Of a DNA stretch of 42,467 bases, positions 27,047-34,830 are shown in pieces. Under the pieces are notes generated by a model. The model made no database searches. It was not told the DNA's origin and saw only the letters and a program-made list of their open reading frames with translations. The position numbers were made by a program, and so were the translations under genes. This DNA comes from Actinomycetaceae bacterium (GTDB lineage Bacteria > Actinomycetota > Actinomycetes > Actinomycetales > Actinomycetaceae), in NCBI GenBank assembly GCA_017539125.1, contig JAFYHO010000012.1, positions 1-42,467 on the forward strand, read 5' to 3'. How positions within the stretch are numbered: the first letter of the stretch is position 1; every line of letters starts with the position of its first letter.

Positions 27047-27115
27047 AGTCAGATTATATCACTTCATAGTTTCGCGCTTATGAGACTTTTGGAGCTGATG
27101 GTCTGGTTTTGCTAG
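27026..27115 (+). CDS. Unit 3 hydrophobic small peptide (29 aa), putative type I toxin
   Basis: ATG 27026 follows TAAGGAA by 8-9 nt; 29 codons end in TAG at 27113. The peptide starts MILILKVSQIISLHSF and ends RLLELMVWFC, clearly homologous to unit 2 (about half the residues identical, most others conservative). The coding strand is AT-rich at its 5' end, unlike its neighbours. Predicted to span the membrane once. The function is unrecognised; a toxin is inferred from the arrangement. Confidence 0.75.
   Translation: MILILKVSQIISLHSFALMRLLELMVWFC
27053..27061 (-). promoter_or_regulatory. Extended -10 promoter for the unit 3 antisense RNA
   Basis: TGATATAAT on the minus strand within codons 10-12 of the unit 3 ORF: a perfect TATAAT with a TGn extension. 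Confidence 0.55.
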
Positions 27116-27168
27116 TTCCTTATAGAGGGAGGGGCACGACCAGCGCCCCTCCCTCCCCCCTAATTTTT
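27116..27168 (+). terminator. Unit 3 anti-SD segment and terminator
   Basis: TTCCTTA (27116-27122), directly after the stop codon, complements TAAGGAA (27011-27017), the unit 3 SD. An 11-bp perfect stem, GAGGGAGGGGC (27125-27135) / GCCCCTCCCTC (27145-27155), follows and then TTTTT at 27164-27168. This separates the cluster from ettA. The 27169-27321 stretch holds only a possible ettA promoter (TTAGAC, 16 bp, CATAAG). Confidence 0.75.
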
Positions 27169-27321
27169 GTAAGCATCGTGCTCGCTGAGAATGGCGCTCA
27201 TCAACTCGCAGGCGCGCAAAGGATTGTGCTGTTAGGCTTAGACAAGCATCGCCGAAAGGCATAAGTGTGCGTGTGGGTACGAGGTGTGCCCAGGCGCGAG
27301 AGTACAGGATGGACGGTTAAC

Positions 27322-29004
27322 GTGGCAGAGTACATCTACCAGATGATTCACGCTTTCAAGCGTGTTGGGGATAAGACAATCCTCGACGATGTAACAATGG
27401 CATTCTTGCCGGGCGCAAAAATCGGCATGGTCGGCCCTAATGGCGCAGGTAAATCGACGATTTTGAAAATCATGGCAGGGCTCGATCAGCCTTCCAATGG
27501 CGAAGCGCGCCTGAGCCCCGGCTACACTGTCGGTATCCTTCAGCAAGAGCCTCCTCTTGACGAGGACAAGACCGTCCTTGAAAACGTCCAGATGGGCCGC
27601 GCCGAGATTATCGCCAAAATCAACCGTTTCAACGAGATTGGCGAGCTCATGGCAGATCCCGATGCGGACTTCGACGCCCTCATGGAAGAAATGGGCAAGC
27701 TGCAAGGCGAGATTGACGCTGCCAACGCCTGGGATTTGGATTCTCAGCTCCAGCAGGCAATGGACGCTTTGCGGTGTCCGCCAGCAGATACGCCCGTCAA
27801 TGTGCTCTCCGGTGGCGAGCGCCGCCGCGTCGCCCTGTGCAAGCTCCTTCTCGAAGCCCCCGATTTGCTTCTGCTCGACGAGCCGACCAACCACCTGGAC
27901 GCAGAATCCGTCCTCTGGCTCGAGCAACATCTTGCCCAGTATTCCGGCGCAGTCATCGCCATTACCCACGACCGCTACTTCCTCGACAATGTCGCCTCGT
28001 GGATTGCCGAAGTTGACCGCGGACGTCTCTACCCCTACGAGGGCAACTATTCGACCTACTTGGAGACCAAGCAGGCGCGTATGGAAGTCCAGGGACGTAA
28101 AGACGCCAAGCTTGCCAAGCGCCTGAAAGAAGAGCTCGAATGGGTGCGTTCGTCTGCCAAAGGCCGCCAAGCCAAGTCCAAAGCGCGTTTGGAGCGCTAC
28201 GAGGAAATGGCAGCCGAAGCCGAGCGCACACGCAAGCTCGACTTTGAGGAAATCCAGATTCCGCCCGGTCCACGCCTCGGCTCGCTCGTCCTCGAAGCGA
28301 CCGATCTACGCAAAGGCTTCGGCGACCGTACACTCATCGACGGCCTGTCCTTCTCCCTGCCACGTAACGGCATCGTCGGCATTATCGGCCCCAACGGTGT
28401 CGGTAAGACTACCCTCTTCAAGACAATCGTCGGGCTCGAACCGCTGGACGGCGGAGAGCTGAAGATTGGCGAAACCGTCAAGATTTCCTATGTTGACCAG
28501 TCCCGCGCAGGTATTGACCCCGAGAAAACCCTGTGGGAAGTCGTCTCTGACGGGCTCGACTTTATCCAAGTCGGCAATGTGGAGATGCCCTCGCGCGCCT
28601 ACGTATCCGCTTTCGGATTCAAAGGCCCAGACCAGCAGAAGAAAGCCGGCGTGCTCTCCGGTGGTGAGCGTAACCGTCTCAATCTCGCTCTCACTCTCAA
28701 GCAGGGCGGCAACCTGCTCCTGCTCGACGAGCCGACCAACGACCTTGACGTCGAAACCCTCTTGTCTCTCGAAAATGCGCTCCTGCAATTCCCCGGCTGC
28801 GCCGTCGTCATCACCCACGACCGCTGGTTCCTCGACCGCGTCGCCACACATATCCTCGCCTATGAGGGCACGGATGAAAACCCCGCATCGTGGTACTGGT
28901 TCGAAGGCAACTTCGAGTCCTACGAGAAGAACAAGATTGACCGCCTCGGCCCTGAGGCCGCCCGTCCGCACGCCGTCACTTATCGAAAGCTGACGCGCGA
29001 CTGA
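27322..29004 (+). CDS. ettA: Energy-dependent translational throttle protein EttA (ABC-F)
   Basis: This 560-residue ABC-F ATPase binds the ribosomal E site and gates the first elongation step according to ATP level. It begins VAEYIYQMIHAFKRVGDKTILDDV, the usual EttA start. Two ATPase domains follow: Walker A GPNGAGKST, signature LSGGERRRVAL, Walker B LLLLDEPTNHLD; then GPNGVGKTT, LSGGERNRLNLA and LLLLDEPTNDLD. The P-site tRNA linker lies between them (about 255-320; EWVRSSAKGRQAKSKARLERYEEM). GTG 27322 is chosen; the frame from 27265 adds residues not in the family. Transcribed independently of the small-ORF cluster. Confidence 0.95.
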   Translation: MAEYIYQMIHAFKRVGDKTILDDVTMAFLPGAKIGMVGPNGAGKSTILKIMAGLDQPSNGEARLSPGYTVGILQQEPPLDEDKTVLENVQMGRAEIIAKINRFNEIGELMADPDADFDALMEEMGKLQGEIDAANAWDLDSQLQQAMDALRCPPADTPVNVLSGGERRRVALCKLLLEAPDLLLLDEPTNHLDAESVLWLEQHLAQYSGAVIAITHDRYFLDNVASWIAEVDRGRLYPYEGNYSTYLETKQARMEVQGRKDAKLAKRLKEELEWVRSSAKGRQAKSKARLERYEEMAAEAERTRKLDFEEIQIPPGPRLGSLVLEATDLRKGFGDRTLIDGLSFSLPRNGIVGIIGPNGVGKTTLFKTIVGLEPLDGGELKIGETVKISYVDQSRAGIDPEKTLWEVVSDGLDFIQVGNVEMPSRAYVSAFGFKGPDQQKKAGVLSGGERNRLNLALTLKQGGNLLLLDEPTNDLDVETLLSLENALLQFPGCAVVITHDRWFLDRVATHILAYEGTDENPASWYWFEGNFESYEKNKIDRLGPEAARPHAVTYRKLTRD

Positions 29005-29071
29005 CAGCAGCAAACCAGCGGCAAACCCGCGGTGCTACAAGCACAGAAGAAACACGTTAAAGGAGAGACAT

Positions 29072-29278
29072 ATGCTCAACCACGTCCTGTTCTACATCGG
29101 CGTTGCGGCGCTCGTCATCGTCGGGCTGATTGTTGCAGGCTCGGCTTTTGTCTCGATTTTTGCGAGCATCAGAAATAGCAAAGCTGAGCTTGCCGAACAG
29201 CGCGCGGCGGAAGCCAGTGCTGCGGACATTACCAATGACCGACCCGAAGTGGCCGTGAAAGAAACGGAAGAACAATGA
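29072..29278 (+). CDS. Small single-pass membrane protein of unknown function
   Basis: This 68-residue protein has an N-terminal membrane helix (VLFYIGVAALVIVGLIVAGSAFVSIFA) and a charged cytoplasmic tail rich in Glu and Ala. ATG 29072 has AAAGGAGAG about 6 nt upstream, a strong site. Its stop overlaps the malQ start (ATGA), so the two are co-translated, but no functional link to glycogen metabolism can be read from the sequence. Not recognised. Confidence 0.8.
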   Translation: MLNHVLFYIGVAALVIVGLIVAGSAFVSIFASIRNSKAELAEQRAAEASAADITNDRPEVAVKETEEQ

Positions 29279-31449
29279 GTGAAGCAGTTACCGACCGCGC
29301 GCCTGACTATAGCCTTTTAGCCCAAGTGGCAGAGGCATACGGGGTTGCGACGGAGTTTTGGACATTTGAGGGCGAGTTCAAAGAGATTTCCCCGCAAACA
29401 ATTGTCAAGATTCTCGGCGCGATGCAAATTGATTCCACGACCGAGGAACGCTGTCTCGAAGCCCTTGAGGCTGCGCGCACGCGCCCGTGGCGCCTTACCC
29501 TGCCTGAGTGCAGTGTTGTGCGTGCCGGCTCGTCAGCCCATATTCCTGTTCATTTGCTGGACGGCTCGTCCGTCACCATGGAAGTCCTTTTAGAGGACGG
29601 CGGTTCTTTCCAGATTCCCCAGGCTGATATTTTCACCGAACCGCAGGAGATAGAGGGAACGCTCATCGGGCAGGCCACTTTTGTGCTCCCCGACGATTTA
29701 CCTCTGGGATACCACACGATTCGCGTGCGTATTGTTCCTCAAGGTAAGGTTGAGGGTGACATTAGTGAGTCTCCGCTGATTGTTGTGCCTGAGGCTTTGC
29801 CGCTGCCTTCTGAGCGTGGTGCGGACGGTTGGGGTGTGACGACCCAGCTCTATTCGGTGCGTTCGCGTGATTCGTGGGGGATAGGCGATACCGCTGACCT
29901 CAAAGAGCTCTGCTCGCTTTTTGCTTCGATGGGGGCGCAGTATGTGCTCGCCAACCCGCTGCACGCAGCAGAGCCAATCACGCCGATGACTCCCTCTCCT
30001 TATCTTCCCGTCTCGCGCCGCTTTTTCAATCCGATTTATATCCGTCCCGAGGATATCCGCGAGGTCGCCTATGTGCCAGCAGCTCAGCGTTCTCTCATTG
30101 AGTGGGCGGCGGAGAAGCCGAAGGCTGCCTCTCTGGAGAATGAGCAGATTGATCGCGATATGATTTGGGAAGCTAAGCGCAGTGCCCTTGAGGTTATCTA
30201 TCAGGCGGGGCGCTCGCAGGCTCGCCAACGCGATTTTAATCGTTTCCGCGAGGAGCAAGGCCAGGGCTTGGAAGATTTCGCTCTGTGGTGTGCCTTGGCG
30301 GAGAAGTATCCTGACGGTTTCCCCGAGGGTGTAACGAGCCCGCAGTCGATGTATGTGCAGCGTGAGAAAGCCGAGTTGGCTGAGCGTATTGATTTCTTCT
30401 GCTGGCTGCAATGGATTATTGACGAACAGCTTGACGAGGCTCAGCGTTCGGCAGTGCGTACCGGCATGAAGATTGGTATTTTCCACGATCTCGCTGTCGG
30501 CGTTCATCCCCTTGGTGCGGATATGTGGGCGAATCCTGATATGTACGCCCGTGATATAGCGCTGGGCTGTCCGCCGGATATGTACAACCAGAAGGGGCAG
30601 AACTGGTCGCAGCCGCCGTGGCGTCCTGATTCTTTGCGTCGAGAGGCGTACAGGCCGCTCGCCGAGCTCGTGCGCACAGTGCTGCGGCACGCTGGCGGTT
30701 TACGTATCGACCATATTCTGGGGCTTTTCCGTCAATGGTGGATTCCTGACGGTATGGATTCAAGCGAGGGCACATATGTCTATTTTGACCACGAGGCGAT
30801 GGTCGGTGTGGTCATGCTGGAAGCTTATCGTGCAGGTGCTGTGCTTGTTGGTGAAGATTTAGGCGTGAGCCAACCGTGGGTTATCGATTATTTGCGTGGG
30901 CGTGGCATTCTGGGAACATCCGTCTTATGGTTCGAGAAGAATGCGGATGGTTCTTTCATGTTGCCGCAGCATTTGCCGGAGCGCGCTATGGCGATGGTTG
31001 TTACTCATGATATGCCGCCAGCGGCTGGCTATTTGGGGCTCGATCACGTCGAGCTGCGCGACAAGCTTGGTTTGTTGACTGAGCCGGTTGAGAGTGTGCG
31101 CGCTAAGGCTGCGGTTGAGCGCGATAAGATGCTCCAGCGTCTGCGTGAGCGCAAGCTGATTGACGATAATTCTCCGGAGCGCGTCAAGGTGGAGGCGTTG
31201 TATCGCTATATTGCCCAGGCGCCATGCGAGTTGGAGGCTATTGCCCTTGTGGATGCGGTTGGCGAGTTGCGCACACAGAATCAGCCGGGTACGAATAACG
31301 AGTATCCCAATTGGCGTGTGCCTTTGGCAGACGGTACAGAGAAGGTTGTACTTGTTGAGGATTTGGCAGCTAATTCGCGTCTGATTTCCCTCGTGAGTGC
31401 CTTTACTGACGAATTCTCCCGTGCCCACAAAGCTGCCGCGCAAATGTAG
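29275..31449 (+). CDS. malQ: 4-alpha-glucanotransferase (amylomaltase)
   Basis: This 724-residue GH77 enzyme transfers maltooligosyl units between glucans and releases glucose; it serves maltose and glycogen breakdown. An actinobacterial-type N-terminal extension of about 170 residues comes before the catalytic barrel. The catalytic region shows GWGVTTQLYSVRSRDSWGIGD, NPLHAAEPITPMTPSPYLPVSRRFFNP, the nucleophile in GGLRIDHILGLFRQWWIP, the acid/base GEDLG and VVTHDMPPAAGYL. The family usually has HDLPT, so MPPA is slightly divergent. It overlaps the preceding small gene by 4 nt. Confidence 0.95.
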   Translation: MSEAVTDRAPDYSLLAQVAEAYGVATEFWTFEGEFKEISPQTIVKILGAMQIDSTTEERCLEALEAARTRPWRLTLPECSVVRAGSSAHIPVHLLDGSSVTMEVLLEDGGSFQIPQADIFTEPQEIEGTLIGQATFVLPDDLPLGYHTIRVRIVPQGKVEGDISESPLIVVPEALPLPSERGADGWGVTTQLYSVRSRDSWGIGDTADLKELCSLFASMGAQYVLANPLHAAEPITPMTPSPYLPVSRRFFNPIYIRPEDIREVAYVPAAQRSLIEWAAEKPKAASLENEQIDRDMIWEAKRSALEVIYQAGRSQARQRDFNRFREEQGQGLEDFALWCALAEKYPDGFPEGVTSPQSMYVQREKAELAERIDFFCWLQWIIDEQLDEAQRSAVRTGMKIGIFHDLAVGVHPLGADMWANPDMYARDIALGCPPDMYNQKGQNWSQPPWRPDSLRREAYRPLAELVRTVLRHAGGLRIDHILGLFRQWWIPDGMDSSEGTYVYFDHEAMVGVVMLEAYRAGAVLVGEDLGVSQPWVIDYLRGRGILGTSVLWFEKNADGSFMLPQHLPERAMAMVVTHDMPPAAGYLGLDHVELRDKLGLLTEPVESVRAKAAVERDKMLQRLRERKLIDDNSPERVKVEALYRYIAQAPCELEAIALVDAVGELRTQNQPGTNNEYPNWRVPLADGTEKVVLVEDLAANSRLISLVSAFTDEFSRAHKAAAQM

Positions 31450-31571
31450 TCATCGTAATTGCGTGTTTCTGGAAGCCATGAGAGGTATTATTCATTTGGG
31501 ACTTCTCATACATGGTGAGATTTCGCGGTATGTGCCGCGAACGCAGCCCGTAACAGTCATAGGAGTTACAT

Positions 31572-32033
31572 ATGGCAATCCAAGAAATCGTCCAGCAAGT
31601 TATTAAAGCTGTGACTTCAGATCCTAGTCTTTTGTCTGATTTTATTGAGCACCCGTATTCGACTATCAGCAAGTTGACTGGTATCGAAACAGTGACAAAA
31701 GAGCAGGCAGCAGAAGCAGTGACCGCTACGTCGGCTCTTGCTTCTGGTCAGTCTATTGACTTCTCCACTCTCGCTTCGGTGGCAGCAAAGTTGCTCTCCA
31801 AGAATGACAATTCCGTTCACTCTTTGGCAACCACGCTTTTCGGTGGCGGACTTAAGGAGACCGAAGAAGGCACGCCTGCTGTTTCCAGCGATGTGAAGAG
31901 CAAGATTCTCGAGAATCTTGTCGGTGTCGTCTTTGATAAAGGCGAGGCACAGGCCAGTGGCCCGAAGATTGATCTGAGTGACGGTTTTGGTCTTGACGAC
32001 CTCATGGGTCTGGCAGGTAAGTTCCTCAAGTAG
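31572..32033 (+). CDS. Unknown 153-aa helical protein with a DPxLLxxFxxxP motif
   Basis: ATG 31572 follows ATAGGAG by 6 nt. The first ~60 residues read VTSDPSLLSDFIEHPYSTISKLTGIETVTKEQ, a helix-turn-helix-like pattern of the DPxLL...P...TG...Q kind that recalls (but does not prove) Nif11/nitrile-hydratase-type leader regions. The middle is Ala/Ser/Leu-rich and the end is DGFGLDDLMGLAGKFLK. It has no signal peptide, membrane helix or cysteine. Favoured codons suggest good expression. It is monocistronic: a 120-bp gap precedes it and a strong terminator follows. No known family recognised. Confidence 0.8.
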   Translation: MAIQEIVQQVIKAVTSDPSLLSDFIEHPYSTISKLTGIETVTKEQAAEAVTATSALASGQSIDFSTLASVAAKLLSKNDNSVHSLATTLFGGGLKETEEGTPAVSSDVKSKILENLVGVVFDKGEAQASGPKIDLSDGFGLDDLMGLAGKFLK

Positions 32034-32056
32034 AACTACTTGCTCGATTTCTTTTG

Positions 32057-32092
32057 AAGCAGCGAGGATTTGTCCTCGCTGCTTTTATTTTC
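32057..32092 (+). terminator. Bidirectional terminator (153-aa gene and pepN)
   Basis: AAGCAGCGAGGA (32057-32068) pairs perfectly over 12 bp with TCCTCGCTGCTT (32073-32084), loop TTTG, followed by TTATTTT. Convergent pepN ends at 32099, and the A-rich left flank gives a U-run on the minus strand. Confidence 0.9.
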
Positions 32093-32098
32093 GGTGTC

Positions 32099-34732
32099 CT
32101 AATGAGAGGAGCTGGCTGCATCGCAGGCTTGGGCGCGGCAGGCTCGGCGAGCCGTATCAACTGCCTCGCTGACTAGACGCACACACGCAGGGGCGGTATC
32201 GCGGTGGCTTTCTAGCCACTGGTCGCCAAGCGCCACAATATCTACGCCCAGATCAGTCCGTCCGGCAAGCTGAATCGGGAAAGCCAAAGTTAGCATATTA
32301 GAAGCAATCGCCACTGAATGCGTATCCCACTGTTCTTCCGCCTGATCGAAATAGCGCTGGGCATACGGCAACACTGCTTCTGCGGTGGCGTCGGACATAC
32401 CCAAGCACAAGGATTGGTGGCGAGCATTAGAAACACCATGTCCAATAATTTCTTGCCAGACAGCCTCACGCATATCGGCATCAGGTAAAGCAGCCTGAGC
32501 GCGGGCCGCCCTCTCCTGACCATAGCTCGTCTTGTCTTTCTCGTATTCCGCCTTAATATCAGAGATTGAAATACGCCCAGCCACAGCCAAAGCATTCAAA
32601 GCCAGCCAGCGCTGAGCCGAATCGAAAGCATACCCCTCGGGAATATCCTTACCGTCCAGCCAATTCTCCAGACGCTCGAACTGCTCGTCCGTCACTGCCA
32701 AACTCATTGCCAAACCGGCAAGCTGCAACTGTTTATCCGAGCCAGGAACGGTCTTATCAAAGAGGGCGAAAATGTGCTTCGCCATATGCAGACGCAACTG
32801 TTCGCGCCACTCCAGCGCACTGTAGAGATTGACCGCCGTGCGGATAGTGCCAATCAATGCACGCAAGAAACTACCGTCATCTTCCTCAGTCAAAGCCTCC
32901 AAAGCCAAAGCACAATAATACGAAGCTGGAAGCTCGCCGTCACGACACATATCCCACGCCGTGAAAATAATCTGTGTACTCGTCAACGGGTTCTCAATCG
33001 CAGGCAACAGATTATGGTCATGTAAACAATGAGAAGCCTGCGAATAATCGACACCAGACGTGTAGCGATAATCCAGTTCAGGCAGCACACTTTCACGTGA
33101 ACGCGCGTCAAAACGCAACTTTGCGTAGGCGTAATCGTCCTCATTAGCCGAGAAGAAATCGGGCACAGGAAGCCCAGCCAAGCCAGCAAGCTCTGTGCGC
33201 TCACCCTCAATGTCGCACTCTTGGCTGTGATAGATGCGGAGCACACCATCGTCGTCACGCTTATACAGGGCGACTTTAATATGGTGCGGACGCAAAGACG
33301 CATGGTCATCGCACTGCTGGAGAATATCGACCCCGGTAATACGCCCCTGTTCGTCGGAACGTATCTCAGGTGTGAAGGTATTGACCCCCGCCTCTTTCAG
33401 CCACAGCTCCTTCCACAAGCCCAAATCGCGTCCAGAACTCTTTTCCAGCTCGCGCAACAAATCGTCCAGCGTCGCATTCGACCACTGGTAGGTGCGCAGA
33501 TAGGTATTGACGGCGCTCAAGAACTTGTCCTGCCCCACCCACGCGCTCAACTGCTTGAGCACAGAGCCACCCTTGGAATAGGTGATACCGTCAAAATTGA
33601 CCAGCACATCTTGCAAATCGCGGATATCCGCACAAATCGGGTGAGTTGAGGACAGCGTATCGGCGCTGAAGGCCCACACTTTTCCAGCCGTATAGAACGT
33701 TTTCCATGCGCCAGACCAGCGCTCGATGGCAGCCGTTACCAAATAGCTCATGTATTCGGCAAAAGACTCATTCAGCCACAGGTCGTCCCACCATTTCATC
33801 GTGACGAGATCGCCAAACCACATGTGTGCAAGCTCGTGCAAAATAGTGACGGTGCGGCGCTCAATAATATAAGCATCCGGACGATCCTTGAACACGTAGC
33901 GTTCCGCAATCGTCACGAGCCCTGCATTCTCCATCGCGCCCGCATTGAACTCTGGGCAGAATACCTGGTCGTACTTGCGGAAAGGATAAGGCAAATCGTA
34001 GTTATCTTCATAGAACTTGAAACCGTGACGGGTGATATCGAGTATTTCGTCTGGGTCTAGGTATTGCACCAGCGATTTGCGCGTATAGACCCCCAACGGA
34101 ATCTCGCGACCGTCGCGGCTGACATAGGGCTCGCCTTCGACACCCTCATACGGGCCGGCAACAATCGCAGTGATATAGGTGGAAATCGGCATTGTTTCCT
34201 CGAAGAACCAGCGTTTGATATCGCCCATTTCTTCGACATTTTTGACGGGAGCATTGGAAAAGACCTGCCAATTCGCGGGGGCATCCACGGTGAAAGTAAA
34301 GCGTGCCTTCAAATCGGGCTGCTCGAAATTGGCGAAAACACGGCGTGCATCGGCCACTTCAAATTGGCTGTACAGATAGACCTCGTCGTCCTGCGGGTCT
34401 GTGTAGCGGTGAAGTCCCTCGCCAGTGTGCGAATAGTCCATCGTCGCCTCAATGCGGACAGTGTTCTCGGCTTGCAAGTTTGCCAGGGGGAAGCGCGCGC
34501 CGTCGTAGGCGGAGGTATCGAGCGTGGTGCCGTTCAGTTCGACGGCCTCGACACTGTGGGCGAGCAGGTCAAGGAACGTGTTCGCACCTTCGGTAGCGGA
34601 AAAGTCAATCTCTGTGATTGACGTGAACTGTTGTGCGCTTTTGGTGAGGTCGAGCGCGATGCGATAGTTGTGGGTGGCAACGACTTCGGCGCGCGCGCGT
34701 GCTTCTTCATGGGTCAGATTTTTCCCTGGCAT
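32099..34732 (-). CDS. pepN: Aminopeptidase N (M1 family)
   Basis: This zinc aminopeptidase of 877 residues removes N-terminal amino acids from peptides in the cytoplasm. It has the exopeptidase motif GAMEN (about residue 265), the zinc site HELAHMWFGDLVTMKWWDDLWLNESFAEY (about 300) with the downstream Glu ligand, and an all-helical C-terminal ERAP-like domain. ATG 34732 is preferred to ATG 34738, because the ribosome site GAAGGGG is then 7 nt away and not overlapping. The next upstream gene is another metallopeptidase on the same strand. Confidence 0.95.
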   Translation of the reverse strand: MPGKNLTHEEARARAEVVATHNYRIALDLTKSAQQFTSITEIDFSATEGANTFLDLLAHSVEAVELNGTTLDTSAYDGARFPLANLQAENTVRIEATMDYSHTGEGLHRYTDPQDDEVYLYSQFEVADARRVFANFEQPDLKARFTFTVDAPANWQVFSNAPVKNVEEMGDIKRWFFEETMPISTYITAIVAGPYEGVEGEPYVSRDGREIPLGVYTRKSLVQYLDPDEILDITRHGFKFYEDNYDLPYPFRKYDQVFCPEFNAGAMENAGLVTIAERYVFKDRPDAYIIERRTVTILHELAHMWFGDLVTMKWWDDLWLNESFAEYMSYLVTAAIERWSGAWKTFYTAGKVWAFSADTLSSTHPICADIRDLQDVLVNFDGITYSKGGSVLKQLSAWVGQDKFLSAVNTYLRTYQWSNATLDDLLRELEKSSGRDLGLWKELWLKEAGVNTFTPEIRSDEQGRITGVDILQQCDDHASLRPHHIKVALYKRDDDGVLRIYHSQECDIEGERTELAGLAGLPVPDFFSANEDDYAYAKLRFDARSRESVLPELDYRYTSGVDYSQASHCLHDHNLLPAIENPLTSTQIIFTAWDMCRDGELPASYYCALALEALTEEDDGSFLRALIGTIRTAVNLYSALEWREQLRLHMAKHIFALFDKTVPGSDKQLQLAGLAMSLAVTDEQFERLENWLDGKDIPEGYAFDSAQRWLALNALAVAGRISISDIKAEYEKDKTSYGQERAARAQAALPDADMREAVWQEIIGHGVSNARHQSLCLGMSDATAEAVLPYAQRYFDQAEEQWDTHSVAIASNMLTLAFPIQLAGRTDLGVDIVALGDQWLESHRDTAPACVRLVSEAVDTARRACRAQACDAASSSH

Positions 34733-34830
34733 TGTCATGCCCCTTCTTTTGTCTCTTGTGAAGAAAATCGTTACTTATTCTAGCTGAAAGGACACTGTGG
34801 TACTGGCGAAGTGGCGCTTGCCCCTGTTAG

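Noticed and set aside
26405-27321. Reading the small-ORF cluster as leader peptides that regulate ettA by attenuation
   Set aside because: Three separate units, each with its own 3' hairpin, minus-strand terminators, and a final terminator plus a promoter-like sequence before ettA make this less likely than a type I toxin family. It remains the main alternative for unit 3.
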